Assembly (NCBI RefSeq): GCF_027859255.1
Contig: NZ_JAQHXR010000001.1
Span: forward strand, 372,001 to 436,000
From: Helicobacter ibis
GTDB lineage: Bacteria; Campylobacterota; Campylobacteria; Campylobacterales; Helicobacteraceae
Length of the DNA: 64,000 nucleotides
Direction of reading: 5' to 3'
In this document: positions 55,013-64,000 of the stretch, in pieces
Numbering within the stretch: position 1 is the first letter of the stretch
Layout of the letters: each line of letters opens with the position of its first letter
Made by a program: the position numbers and the translations under genes
The notes under the pieces: generated by a model
Told to the model about the DNA's origin: nothing
What the model saw: the letters and a program-made list of their open reading frames with translations, nothing else
Database searches by the model: none

Positions 55013-56709
55013 AGCAGTTTTTTATTAGATTCTTCCCATATATTAAAGAATATAAAGCGTGTTTTATATATGCAATTATAGGTGCTTTACTAGTTGCACT
55101 AGCAAGTGCTGCTGCGGCATATTTAGTAAAGCCAGTTTTAGATGATATTTTTATCAAAAAAGATGAAACAATGCTAAAGATTCTGCCATTTTTGGTTGTT
55201 TTGGCGTATTTTGCAAAAGGACTTGGCACATACATACAGACATATTATATGAGCTTTGTTGGTAATGATATTGTTCGTCGTTTGAAGGATAATTTGCTAT
55301 CAAAGATTCTTAGCTTTGAGATAGGGTTTTTTAATTCTAATCGAAATGGTGAGATAATTTCGCGTGTTATGAATGATATAAATGCAATTCAAGGTGCTGT
55401 GTCAAATCATTTTATGGAATCTTTTAGAGAGTCTGCTACTATTGTTGCTTTAATTTGTGTTGTAATCTACCAAAGCCCAGAGTTAGCATTTTATGGGCTT
55501 GTTGTTATGCCTCTTGTTTTGTATCCAATAATTGTAATTGCAAAGAAAATGCGTAAATTCTCCAAAAAGATTCAAGAAAAAAATGCTGATTTATCTTCTA
55601 AGTTAGTCGAGATTTTTAATAATGTAGAACTTGTAAAGATAAGCTCTAGCGATAAAATGGAGATATCGCAATTTGCAAGTCGTAATAGAGAGCTTTTTAA
55701 TGCTATTATGAAATCAGTTAAATTATCAGAATTGTATTCTCCAATAATGGAGACAATAGGTGCTATTGCAGTTGCTGTTGTTATTGTTGTTGGTGGATAC
55801 AAGGTAATAGATGGTGAGCTTAGCACGGGTGCATTTTTTTCATTTGTTACTGCACTTTTTATGCTTTATACTCCTATTAAGCGTGTTAGTGGGCTTTATT
55901 TGAAGTTCCAAGTTGCATTTGTGGCAGGGGATAGAATCTATGAGCTACTAAATAGAGAGAGTGGCTTTAAAAGTGGAAGCGAGATTTTAGAGAAGGTGAC
56001 TAGTGTTGAATTTAGCAATGTTGGCTTGAAGTATGATGATAAAGAGGCTTTAAGGGACATTAATTTAAAGCTAAATTATGGAGATACAATCGCATTGGTT
56101 GGAAGTAGTGGTGGTGGTAAAAGTTCTTTGGTGAATCTTTTATTAAGACTATATGAGCCTACAAGTGGTGAAGTGCTGATAAATGGTAAGAAAATAGAAA
56201 GTTATGATTATAAAAGTCTAACTAGTAAAATAGGTGTTGTAACTCAAAGAATCTTTATATTTAATGATAGTGTTGCAAATAATATTGCATATGGTGATGT
56301 TGTTGATGAAAATAGAGTAATAGAATCTCTAAAGAGTGCTATGATTTATGATTATATAGAATCTCTACCAAATGGAATTTATACTAATTTAGATGAATTT
56401 GGTGCGAATCTAAGCGGTGGTCAAAGACAGAGAATCGCCATTGCTAGAGCATTATATAAAAATCCAGAAATATTAATATTAGATGAGGCTACTAGTGCAT
56501 TAGATAACAAAACTGAAGAAGGATTTAAAGAATCTCTAAGGCAAATTATAAAATATAAGATTGTGATAATAGTTGCACATAGACCTTCTACGCTATCTTT
56601 AGCTGATACACTTTATTTTCTAAAAGATGGAAAAATAATAGATAGTGGCAACCTAGATAATCTGCTTAAAACTTGTGAAACTTTTAGGGAATATTATAAA
56701 AGTGTGTAG
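55009..56709 (+). CDS. msbA: Lipid A-core flippase / ABC exporter MsbA-like
   Basis: 566-residue half-transporter with six membrane helices (IYAIIGALLVALASAAAAYL...) fused to an ATPase. Walker A LVGSSGGGKSSL, signature LSGGQRQRIAIARA, Walker B ILILDEATSALD and an H-loop in IIVAHRPSTLS. TTG start inside the PBP1A stop (ATTTTGA). Best reading is MsbA, flipping lipid A-core across the inner membrane, but other lipid or peptide exporters share this form. Confidence 0.88.
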   Translation: MKQFFIRFFPYIKEYKACFIYAIIGALLVALASAAAAYLVKPVLDDIFIKKDETMLKILPFLVVLAYFAKGLGTYIQTYYMSFVGNDIVRRLKDNLLSKILSFEIGFFNSNRNGEIISRVMNDINAIQGAVSNHFMESFRESATIVALICVVIYQSPELAFYGLVVMPLVLYPIIVIAKKMRKFSKKIQEKNADLSSKLVEIFNNVELVKISSSDKMEISQFASRNRELFNAIMKSVKLSELYSPIMETIGAIAVAVVIVVGGYKVIDGELSTGAFFSFVTALFMLYTPIKRVSGLYLKFQVAFVAGDRIYELLNRESGFKSGSEILEKVTSVEFSNVGLKYDDKEALRDINLKLNYGDTIALVGSSGGGKSSLVNLLLRLYEPTSGEVLINGKKIESYDYKSLTSKIGVVTQRIFIFNDSVANNIAYGDVVDENRVIESLKSAMIYDYIESLPNGIYTNLDEFGANLSGGQRQRIAIARALYKNPEILILDEATSALDNKTEEGFKESLRQIIKYKIVIIVAHRPSTLSLADTLYFLKDGKIIDSGNLDNLLKTCETFREYYKSV

Positions 56710-56719
56710 AAAATAATGT

Positions 56720-56725
56720 TATAAT
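56720..56725 (+). promoter_or_regulatory. -10 box of cheV
   Basis: TATAAT in ATGTTATAATTTTC, 31 bp before the cheV ATG. Confidence 0.5.
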
Positions 56726-56755
56726 TTTCAAAATTTCTACTTTAAGGTTTCTATA

Positions 56756-57715
56756 ATGTCGAATTTATCAAATGTTGATCAAATTACCAATTTGCACAGG
56801 AACAATGAGTTACAACTTCTGTGTTTTAGATTAGAAAAAGACAAGGATTTATATGCGGTAAATGTCTTTAAGATTCGTGAAGTTGTTAAATATAGGGGAG
56901 AGATAACTGTTGTCGCACATGAGGGAAGTTCTTTGGTTGAAGGATTGATAACGATTAGAGAGCTTACAATACCTTTAATAGATTTAAAGAAGTGGTTTTA
57001 TTATGATTCTGCAAATAAGACAAAAAACTTGGATCCTTATGGTATTGTTAGGGATCCTGGTGATGATGAAGTGGTTATGATATGTGAGTTTTCTAAATGG
57101 ACAGTGGGGGTTAGAATCTATGAAGCAGATAGAATCTTAAATAAAAAATGGACCGATATTGAGCAGAGTGCTGGTATTGGTAACTCTGGGCTTAATACAA
57201 AACTTGTAAGTAGAACGAGATATTTTGATGGGCGTTTGGTGCAAGTAGTTGATATTGAAAAAATGCTAATTGATGTATTCCCATGGATTGAAGATGAGAA
57301 AAATGATGAGATGAATAGGATACAGGAGATTGAAACTGATAAGGAAGTGCTATTAGCAGATGATTCTCCAAGTGTTATTAAAACAATGCAACACATATTA
57401 ACAAAGCTTGGGCTTGTATATCATACATTTACTAATGGACAGCAGTTGCTTGATTATGCCTTTGATGAGAATACTGATATATCTAAGATAGGTATTATAA
57501 TTACAGACTTAGAAATGCCAGAGGCAAGTGGATTTGAGGTTATTAAGCAAATTAAAGCAAATCCAAAAACAGCCCACTTGCCAATCGTCGTAAATTCATC
57601 TATGAGTGGTAGTAGCAATGAAGATATGGCAAGATCACTAAATGCAAACGAGTTTATCTCAAAATCAAACCCTATAGAGGTAGAAGAAGCTTTAAGAAAA
57701 TTTATGATTAAGTAG
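56756..57715 (+). CDS. cheV: Chemotaxis coupling protein CheV
   Basis: 319 residues: an N-terminal CheW-like domain (NELQLLCFRLEKDKDLYAVN, VEGLITIRELTIPLIDLKKW) that links receptors to CheA, and a C-terminal receiver domain (VLLADDSPSVIKTM; phosphoacceptor in IIITDLEMPEASGF; KSNPIEVEEAL). Helicobacter carry three CheV paralogues; which one this is cannot be fixed here. Own promoter, ends in a hairpin. Confidence 0.93.
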   Translation: MSNLSNVDQITNLHRNNELQLLCFRLEKDKDLYAVNVFKIREVVKYRGEITVVAHEGSSLVEGLITIRELTIPLIDLKKWFYYDSANKTKNLDPYGIVRDPGDDEVVMICEFSKWTVGVRIYEADRILNKKWTDIEQSAGIGNSGLNTKLVSRTRYFDGRLVQVVDIEKMLIDVFPWIEDEKNDEMNRIQEIETDKEVLLADDSPSVIKTMQHILTKLGLVYHTFTNGQQLLDYAFDENTDISKIGIIITDLEMPEASGFEVIKQIKANPKTAHLPIVVNSSMSGSSNEDMARSLNANEFISKSNPIEVEEALRKFMIK

Positions 57716-57729
57716 CTTTTGCTACTTAA
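57708..57729 (+). terminator. Terminator-like hairpin after cheV
   Basis: Perfect 9-bp stem TTAAGTAGC/GCTACTTAA with TTTT loop, overlapping the stop codon; no T-tract follows directly, so efficiency is uncertain. Confidence 0.6.
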
Positions 57730-58056
57730 CAAACAAAATTCAAAATCACATTACTATCAATACCAATTTAATACTTTTTATAATTTTTTTGGCTTTTTGT
57801 TTATGTTGCTTTATGTATCTAATTTTATAGTAAAGATGGATATAATTTTTTATGATTAAAATCTTTTGATAATTAGTTAAAAATTTTGAATCTTATTGCT
57901 AGATTACTAGAGAAAAAGTTTAAGCAGATTATAAAATGTAAATAAGCCATAATGTAAAAGTAGATATAGCTTGTTTTGTAGGATAAAAATAATTGGAAGT
58001 GATAATTTGTAGGTTAATTGTAATATGAATATTTTTATAGGACAAATTAGTAAATT
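57730..58056. other. Gene-free AT-rich stretch
   Basis: No ORF with a ribosome-binding site, no RNA gene or repeat that I can support. Separates cheV from a broken outer-membrane protein gene pointing toward it. Confidence 0.5.
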
Positions 58057-58590
58057 CTAATAGAATATAACACTAATTGTAGCAACTACTGACATCATTT
58101 TCATTGATGTTTCTGCGCCTAAAATAGTTGTTTTAGGTTTTGTATATCCAGCATCGATACCTATTGTCATAAAAGGAATCATAGGCATGTCAAATTTGGC
58201 ACCAACATTTAGAGCGTAAGTATTGTCAAAGTCTCCAAATAAATATAGAATAGCTAGCACCAACATAAGGGGTTAATCCAAATGAAGTATTATATCCAAC
58301 TAATGCTCCAAATTGAATATTTGCATCGCTAAAACTGCTATATTTCATATATTTGATTTGTGGAGCTACTACAAATCTTGAATTAACAGAACCAAGCCAT
58401 ACTCTACCATATCCACCATAGAAGTTCTCACTAGCGCTTTCACTAGCAGAAGCACTACCATAACTTGCTTCAATATCAGCCTTTGTTAGGCCAACCATTA
58501 AACCAGCTTCAGGCTTCACTTTTAGAGAGCAAACTTCCATAGCCATTGTAGCATGAACAAGCAAAATCAATGATAACATGATTTTTTCAT
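58057..58590 (-). pseudogene. Outer-membrane beta-barrel protein, two frameshifts
   Basis: AAGGAGA precedes ATG at 58590. The run at 58582-58587 is T6 (A6 on the coding strand); with one more base the start reads MKKIMLSLILLVHATMAMEV, a signal peptide, continuing into GLMVGLTKADIEASYGSASA and GLTPYVGASYSI. A second frameshift at about 58240 precedes FGDFDNTYALNVGAKFDMPM, which runs to a C-terminal ISVIFY ending in an aromatic residue, as in beta-barrels. About 175 residues if repaired: a small barrel. Could be a pseudogene or an 'off' phase variant for the first site, but the second site argues for decay. Confidence 0.75.
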
Positions 58591-58792
58591 ACCAAATCTT
58601 CTCCTTATAAATAATTTTGTATGCCCATAAAATATTTTATTTAAATATTGTTGGCGTTGCATTTTACAAAAAAATAAAGTCAAGGATAAAATTTAAAAAA
58701 CAATTTTGTTTTAACTATATATAAAATTTTGTATATTGCAAAAATGTGTTGTTGTAAATATAATTATGTTTCATTTTTTATAAGGAGGTTTT

Positions 58793-61579
58793 ATGCCAAT
58801 AAATAGAAGAGATTTTCTAAAAACAGCAGCTGCTGCAAGTGCAGCAAGTGCGGTTGGTATTTCTGTGCCAAGTAGTGCATTGGCACAAGCTAGAGAAGCT
58901 GAAAATACATGGAAATGGGATAAATCTGTATGTAGATTCTGTGGAACTGGCTGTGGGATAATGGTCGCTACAAAAGATGAGCAAATAGTAGCAGTAAAAG
59001 GTGATCCAGCTGCTCCTGTAAATAGAGGACTAAATTGTATTAAAGGCTATTTTAATGCAAAGATTATGTATGGAGATGATAGATTAACACAACCTCTATT
59101 GCGTGTTAATTCTAGTGGAGAGTTTGATAAAAAAGGTAAATTTCAGCCTGTCTCTTGGCAGAGAGCGTTTGATATTATGGCAGAGAAGTTTAAAGAGGCA
59201 TACAATGAGCTTGGACCAACTGGTATTGGTGTATTTGGCTCAGGTCAATACACGATTCAAGAAGGATATGCAGCAGCTAAACTTATAAAGGGTGGATTTA
59301 GAAGTAATAATATAGATCCAAATGCTAGACATTGTATGGCTAGTGCTGTTGTAGGTTTCATGGAGACATTTGGAATTGATGAGCCAGCTGGTTGTTATGA
59401 TGATATTGAGCTAACAGATACTATTGTTACTTGGGGAGCAAATATGGCAGAAATGCACCCTATACTATGGGCAAGAGTAACTGATAGAAAGCTATCAAAT
59501 AGCGATAAAGTTAAGGTTATAAATTTAACTCCATATTCAAATAGAACTTCTGATTTAGCAGATATAGAAATTGTTTTTGCTCCTCATACTGATTTGGCTA
59601 TTTGGAATTTTATTGCAAGAGAGATAGTTTATAACAATGAATCTGCAATTGATTGGAAATTTGTAAAGAATAACTGTATCTTTACTACAGGATATGCAGA
59701 TATTGGCTATGGTATGAGAACTGATATAAAACATGCTAAATACGATAAAAAAGAGCTTGATATAGCAGCTAAAGAGAAATCAAAAGTATTAAGTGAGAAT
59801 GAGGGTGTAACTCTTCAATATTTAGGATTAAAAGCTGGCGATGTTATGGAAAATAAACATAATGCACAAGCTGGGAATCACTGGGAGATTAGCTTTGATG
59901 AGTTTAAAAAAGCACTAGCACCTTATACGCTTGATTTTGTAGCAAAGATCGCTAAGGGTGATAGCAAAGAATCTTTAGAATCTTTTAAAGAAAAATTACA
60001 AGCTTTGGCTAATTATTATATTGAGAAAAACAGAAAAGTAGTTAGTTTTTGGACTATGGGTATGAATCAGCATACAAGAGGAACTTGGGTGAATGAGCAA
60101 AGCTATATGGTTCATATGCTTCTTGGCAAACAAGCAAAGCCTGGAAGTGGAGCATTCTCTCTAACTGGGCAACCAAGTGCATGTGGAACCGCAAGAGAAG
60201 TTGGGACATTTGCACATAGACTTCCTGCTGATATGGTTGTTGGCAACAAAAAGCATAGAGATATAACAGAAAAAATTTGGAAACTACCTAGCGGAACAAT
60301 AAATCCACAAATTGGTGACCACTTTATGCAAATTATGCGTAACTTAGAAGATGGGAAAATTAAGTGGGCGTGGGTGCAAGTAAATAATCCATGGCAAAAT
60401 ACCGCAAATGCAAACCACTGGATAAGTGCTGCAAGAGATATGGATAACTTTATAGTTGTATCGGATTCTTATCCTGGGATTAGTGCTAAGGTTGCTGATT
60501 TAATTTTACCTGCTGCTATGATATATGAAAAGTGGGGTGCGTATGGAAATGCTGAACGAAGAACGCAGCATTGGAAGCAACAAGTATTGCCTCAAGGAAA
60601 TGCTATGAGTGATATTTGGCATATTTTGGAATTCTCTAAGAGATTTACACTAAAAGAAGTTTGGGGTGAGAAAAAAGTAAATGACAAACTAACATTACCT
60701 AGCGTTTTAGACAAGGCTAAAGCTATGGGATATAGCGAAGATTCTACTTTGTTTGAAGTATTGTTTGCAAATAAAGAAGCACTATCATATAGCACAAAAG
60801 ATGCAATGCTAGATAAAGAGTTAAACTCTGAAGTTTTTGGCGATAAAAGAGCTGTGGTCGGTAGTGATGGTGAGGTGTTTAATGGTTATGGATTCTTTGT
60901 TCAGAAATATCTTTGGGAAGAATATAGGAAGTTTGGCGTAGGTCATGGACATGATTTGGCTGACTTTGATACATATCATAGGGTTAGAGGACTAAGATGG
61001 CCTGTTGTAGATGGCAAAGAAACTCAATGGAGATTCAACTCCAAATATGATTTCTATGCAAGAAAAGCAAATAATGGAGAATTTGCATTCTATGGTGATT
61101 TTGGCAAAGAACTTCCAAGAGGGGATTTAATCTCACCAAAAACAGATAAGAAATATTCTCTAAAAAATAAGGCAAAAATATTCTTCCGCCCTTATATGGA
61201 TCCACCAGAAATGCCAAATGATGAGTATCCATTCTGGTTAAGCACTGGTAGGGTGTTGGAGCATTGGCATAGTGGAACTATGACTATGAGAGTGCCTGAA
61301 CTTTATCGTGCTGTGCCTGAAGCATTGTGCTATATGAATCCAGAAGATGCAAACAAGCTTGGCGTAAAGCAAAATGATGCAGTATGGGTTGAATCAAGAA
61401 GAGGTAAAGTTAAAGCTAGAGTTGATACTAGAGGTAGAAATAGACCACCTTTGGGGCTTGTTTATGTGCCTTGGTTTGATGAGAAAGTATATATAAATAA
61501 GGTTTGTTTAGATGCTACTTGTCCTATTTCTAAGCAGACAGATTTCAAAAAGTGTGCGGTAAAAATATATAAGGCATAG
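58793..61579 (+). CDS. napA: Periplasmic nitrate reductase catalytic subunit
   Basis: Reduces nitrate to nitrite in the periplasm. The Tat signal [20 protein letters not shown] leads into the [4Fe-4S] motif [16 protein letters not shown]...NCIKGYF and a molybdopterin fold. [20 protein letters not shown] contains the Mo-ligand Cys. At 928 residues it has the length of epsilonproteobacterial NapA. AAGGAGG precedes the ATG. First gene of napAGHBF, with no napE/D/C ahead and napF after napB, the order known from Campylobacter, Wolinella and Helicobacter. Confidence 0.98.
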   Translation: MPINRRDFLKTAAAASAASAVGISVPSSALAQAREAENTWKWDKSVCRFCGTGCGIMVATKDEQIVAVKGDPAAPVNRGLNCIKGYFNAKIMYGDDRLTQPLLRVNSSGEFDKKGKFQPVSWQRAFDIMAEKFKEAYNELGPTGIGVFGSGQYTIQEGYAAAKLIKGGFRSNNIDPNARHCMASAVVGFMETFGIDEPAGCYDDIELTDTIVTWGANMAEMHPILWARVTDRKLSNSDKVKVINLTPYSNRTSDLADIEIVFAPHTDLAIWNFIAREIVYNNESAIDWKFVKNNCIFTTGYADIGYGMRTDIKHAKYDKKELDIAAKEKSKVLSENEGVTLQYLGLKAGDVMENKHNAQAGNHWEISFDEFKKALAPYTLDFVAKIAKGDSKESLESFKEKLQALANYYIEKNRKVVSFWTMGMNQHTRGTWVNEQSYMVHMLLGKQAKPGSGAFSLTGQPSACGTAREVGTFAHRLPADMVVGNKKHRDITEKIWKLPSGTINPQIGDHFMQIMRNLEDGKIKWAWVQVNNPWQNTANANHWISAARDMDNFIVVSDSYPGISAKVADLILPAAMIYEKWGAYGNAERRTQHWKQQVLPQGNAMSDIWHILEFSKRFTLKEVWGEKKVNDKLTLPSVLDKAKAMGYSEDSTLFEVLFANKEALSYSTKDAMLDKELNSEVFGDKRAVVGSDGEVFNGYGFFVQKYLWEEYRKFGVGHGHDLADFDTYHRVRGLRWPVVDGKETQWRFNSKYDFYARKANNGEFAFYGDFGKELPRGDLISPKTDKKYSLKNKAKIFFRPYMDPPEMPNDEYPFWLSTGRVLEHWHSGTMTMRVPELYRAVPEALCYMNPEDANKLGVKQNDAVWVESRRGKVKARVDTRGRNRPPLGLVYVPWFDEKVYINKVCLDATCPISKQTDFKKCAVKIYKA

Positions 61580-61584
61580 TTAAT

Positions 61585-62346
61585 ATGGATAATCAAAGAA
61601 GGAATTTCTTGCTTACAAGCTCAAAAGCAATGGCTTTAGCTAGTGTGGGTGGTATTATTTGGGGCGCGTTTTTAACAGGCACAAGAGCGAATGAGTTTAT
61701 TTTGCGACCACCTGCTGCACTAGATGAAGATGAGTTTTTGAGGCATTGCATTAGATGTGGTCTTTGCGTTGAAGCTTGTCCATTTGATACGCTAAAGTTG
61801 GCTAGTGCTGGTAGCAAAATTCCTGTTGGAACGCCTTATTTTATACCTAGGGATATTCCATGTGAGATGTGTAGCGATATACCTTGTGTGCCTATATGTC
61901 CGACAAATGCTTTGGATAAGAATTTGGTTTTGAGTGGAGATTCTTTGGATATTAACAAAGCAAGAATGGGTGTTGCAATAGTTGATAATCAAAATTGTGT
62001 AGCTTATTGGGGAATCCAATGTGATGCATGTTATAGAGCATGTCCATTAATTGGTGAGGCAATAAAGCTAGAATATAAAAGAAATGACAGAACAGGGAAG
62101 CATTCATATTTGCTGCCTGTTGTTGATAGTGAAGTATGCACTGGCTGTGGTAAGTGTGAGAAGGCATGTATTACCAAAAAAGCAGCAATTATTGTTATGC
62201 CTAGAGATATGGTGCTAGGAGAAGTTGGGACGAATTATATTAAAGGCTGGGATAGTGGCGATGAAGCAAGACTAAAAGATGCAAAGACTAAGAATCTAAA
62301 AGAAAATACAAAAGGTGTAGAGAGTTATCTAAATGGGGAGTTTTAG
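61585..62346 (+). CDS. napG: Ferredoxin-type protein NapG
   Basis: 253 residues. N-terminal Tat-like QRRNFLLTSSKAMALASVGG, then four [4Fe-4S] motifs: CIRCGLCVEACP, CEMCSDIPCVPICP, CDACYRACP and CTGCGKCEKACI. With NapH it passes electrons from menaquinol to NapB/NapA in bacteria lacking NapC. Starts 5 bp after napA and abuts napH. Confidence 0.95.
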   Translation: MDNQRRNFLLTSSKAMALASVGGIIWGAFLTGTRANEFILRPPAALDEDEFLRHCIRCGLCVEACPFDTLKLASAGSKIPVGTPYFIPRDIPCEMCSDIPCVPICPTNALDKNLVLSGDSLDINKARMGVAIVDNQNCVAYWGIQCDACYRACPLIGEAIKLEYKRNDRTGKHSYLLPVVDSEVCTGCGKCEKACITKKAAIIVMPRDMVLGEVGTNYIKGWDSGDEARLKDAKTKNLKENTKGVESYLNGEF

Positions 62347-63132
62347 ATGAGAAAATATAGATTTTTAATTTTACGAAGATTCATTCAGTGCTTGATTTTA
62401 TCTTTATATATGCTTGGTAGCTATTATGGGGTTAAGATTTTGCAAGGTAATTTAAGTGGGTCTTTGTTGTTTGAGACTATACCCCTTAGTGATCCTTTTG
62501 CGCTTTTGCAATTATTCTTTAGCGGTGCTATAGTTGGCTTAAATTCACTTCTAGGTGGTCTTATTATAATTTTGTTTTATGGAATCTTTTTTGGCAGAGC
62601 ATTTTGTTCTTTTGTGTGTCCTATGAATCTAATTAGCGATCTTGCGTCTTTTGTTAGAAAAACTCTAAAAATTCGTGGTTCTCTTTTTGTGATTAGCAGA
62701 AATACTAGGTATGTTGTTTTTGGTTTATCATTAGTGCTGTCATTTATATTTGGTATCCCAGCTTTTGAGAATATTAGTCCAATTACTCATATTCACAGAG
62801 GTCTAGTCTTTGGTATTGGATTTGGTGGCTTTATAGTTTTGTCTGTATTTTTGTTTGATATAGCTATAAAGCATGGTTTTTGTGGACATGTTTGTCCTCT
62901 TGGGGCTTTTTATTCTCTTGTTTCTAAATTTTCTATTTTAAGGGTTAAGTATGATTTAGAATCTTGTACAAAATGTATGGAATGCAAAAATATATGTCCT
63001 GAAAATCAAGTTCTAGACTTAATTACTCATCATAGCGGAAGAGTAACTAGTGGAGAGTGCATATTATGTGGTAGGTGTATAGAGGTTTGCGGTGATAACG
63101 CTTTGGAATTTAGTATTATAAAGGAGAAGTAA
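62347..63132 (+). CDS. napH: Quinol dehydrogenase membrane component NapH
   Basis: 261 residues, four membrane helices, CxxxCP-type motifs FCSFVCPMNLIS and FCGHVCPLGAFYS on the membrane part, and two C-terminal [4Fe-4S] clusters (CTKCMECKNICP, CILCGRCIEVCG). Oxidises menaquinol, linking to the MqnE pathway seen elsewhere in the window. Directly follows napG and overlaps napB by one base. Confidence 0.95.
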   Translation: MRKYRFLILRRFIQCLILSLYMLGSYYGVKILQGNLSGSLLFETIPLSDPFALLQLFFSGAIVGLNSLLGGLIIILFYGIFFGRAFCSFVCPMNLISDLASFVRKTLKIRGSLFVISRNTRYVVFGLSLVLSFIFGIPAFENISPITHIHRGLVFGIGFGGFIVLSVFLFDIAIKHGFCGHVCPLGAFYSLVSKFSILRVKYDLESCTKCMECKNICPENQVLDLITHHSGRVTSGECILCGRCIEVCGDNALEFSIIKEK

Positions 63133-63644
63133 TGAAAGTTATGAAAATTAGTATTTTTTTATCTATGCTTATCTTTGTTGGTTGTAGTGTAGGTGGTGTT
63201 AGTGATAATGATATTGGTTTGCGAAAAAGCTCACTTTTTAGTGAAGATTCTGCAATTAAAGCCTATGATTATAATCTTAAAGCAGCAGGAGAATCTACTC
63301 TAATTGATAGAGCATTTGAAAATGCACCACCTATGATTCCACATAATTTAGATGATATGTTACCTATAACAAAGGAGAACAATTCTTGCACATCATGTCA
63401 TTTGCCAGATATTGCAGAGGCTGTAAATGCTACTCCTATGCCAAAATCACATTTTTATAGCTTTAGAGAAAATGTAGATTTAAAGGGTGCTATGGACGAG
63501 AGTAGATTTAATTGTGTTGCTTGTCATGCAACTCAAGTTAATGCACAACCTTTAGTTGGTAATAAATTTATGCCTAATTTTAGAGAAGCTGATTCAAATA
63601 AAAAATCTAATTTATTAGATGTTCTAAATGAAGGTGTTAATTAG
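63132..63644 (+). CDS. napB: Diheme cytochrome NapB
   Basis: 170 residues, periplasmic electron donor to NapA. Two haem c sites: CTSCH (86-90) and CVACH (128-132), with further His ligands in PKSHFYSF and MIPHNLDD. The N-terminus KISIFLSMLIFVGCSVGG ends in a lipobox-like VGC, so it may be a lipoprotein; a plain signal peptide is also possible. Overlaps napF by one base. Confidence 0.94.
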   Translation: MKVMKISIFLSMLIFVGCSVGGVSDNDIGLRKSSLFSEDSAIKAYDYNLKAAGESTLIDRAFENAPPMIPHNLDDMLPITKENNSCTSCHLPDIAEAVNATPMPKSHFYSFRENVDLKGAMDESRFNCVACHATQVNAQPLVGNKFMPNFREADSNKKSNLLDVLNEGVN

Positions 63645-64000
63645 TGGCTAGTAGGAGAGAATTCTTAAGAGGAATCTTTAAAGGAAGTAAAGAGGGGCAG
63701 AGTTTTGTCCCATTACCTCCTTATAATCAAGATAGAGAATTGTTTTCTAGTTGTAATTCATGTCAAGGTGAGTGTATTAGTGCTTGTGCTCTAGAACTTC
63801 AGAGTGTTGGTGGTATTGGAGTATTAAAGCATAACGGAAAGATTTCATACATTGACTTTGGTGTTAATGGTTGTTTGTTGTGTGGTAAGTGTGCTAGTGC
63901 TTGTCCTAGTGGTGTTTTGCTTGAAGATTGTGAAGCCAACTTTAACTTTATGGTAAAAATAGATGAACTAAATTGTTTAGCATATAATAAAACTATGTGT
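63644..64000 (+). CDS. napF: Ferredoxin-type protein NapF, cut by window end
   Basis: GTG start at 63644 in the napB stop. ASRREFLRGIFKGSKEG is the NapF N-terminus. Cysteine motifs visible: CNSCQGECISACA and CLLCGKCASACP. The rest lies outside the window; napL and napD would be expected next from the known gene order. NapF is a cytoplasmic iron-sulfur protein proposed to help mature NapA. Confidence 0.88.
   Translation, partial: MASRREFLRGIFKGSKEGQSFVPLPPYNQDRELFSSCNSCQGECISACALELQSVGGIGVLKHNGKISYIDFGVNGCLLCGKCASACPSGVLLEDCEANFNFMVKIDELNCLAYNKTMC

Noticed and set aside
1-64000. tRNA or rRNA genes
   Set aside because: I looked in the intergenic stretches for cloverleaf-like GTTCAA-type arms and rRNA motifs and saw none I could support; a covariance search was not possible.

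Overview
This is an AT-rich chromosomal window from a Helicobacter-like member of the Campylobacterota. The gene families and several gene orders point there. From memory, fdxA-ppx/gppA-waaC-waaM matches H. pylori HP0277-HP0280, aroB-mscS-mtaB-(ftsH homologue) matches HP0283-HP0286, and valS-fliW matches HP1153-HP1154. A periplasmic nitrate reductase operon (napAGHBF), MqnE (futalosine menaquinone route) and a GT42 sialyltransferase argue for a non-pylori, probably enterohepatic, species.

Layout. 1-9 kb: the start of a sialyltransferase, uvrA, then a leftward lipooligosaccharide core/lipid A cluster (two heptosyltransferases, a GT2 enzyme, a lauroyl-type acyltransferase), a Ppx/GppA phosphatase and a ferredoxin. 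9-25 kb: a degenerate TrpC-like protein, glyS, a histidine kinase, a chemoreceptor with a c-type haem motif, dus, a protease-dead FtsH homologue, mtaB, a mechanosensitive channel, aroB, an SMR pair, ccoG and an AI-2E-family membrane protein. 25.4-42.6 kb: an accessory defence island. 42.6-58 kb: valS, fliW, a UvrD-type helicase, a CetA/CetB-like energy-taxis pair, mqnE, a phosphoribosyltransferase, fur with a divergent Fur-box gene, a response regulator followed by PBP1A and MsbA, and cheV. 58-64 kb: a broken outer-membrane protein gene and the nap operon, which runs off the window.

The defence island is the most interesting part. It reads hsdR - hamA - hamB - hsdS - fic - hsdM, i.e. a Hachiman anti-phage pair (HamA nuclease, HamB helicase) nested inside a type I restriction-modification locus. 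hsdR and hamA are open. hamB is split by an insertion of 8,116 bp (repeat to repeat) bounded by a 14-bp direct repeat. The insert carries the C-terminal half of a phage terminase, a candidate AapA/IsoA-like type I toxin-antitoxin cassette, a GH24 lysozyme, virion-like proteins, and a tandem array of four related membrane proteins plus a fragment of a fifth, of unrecognised function. hamB, hsdS, fic and hsdM also carry frameshifts or nonsense codons, many at A or T runs that are one base short.

Taken together, the window shows standard envelope, chemotaxis and respiration genes around a decaying defence locus that was itself invaded by phage DNA. Functional calls come from motif reading and remembered family features; no database search was run.
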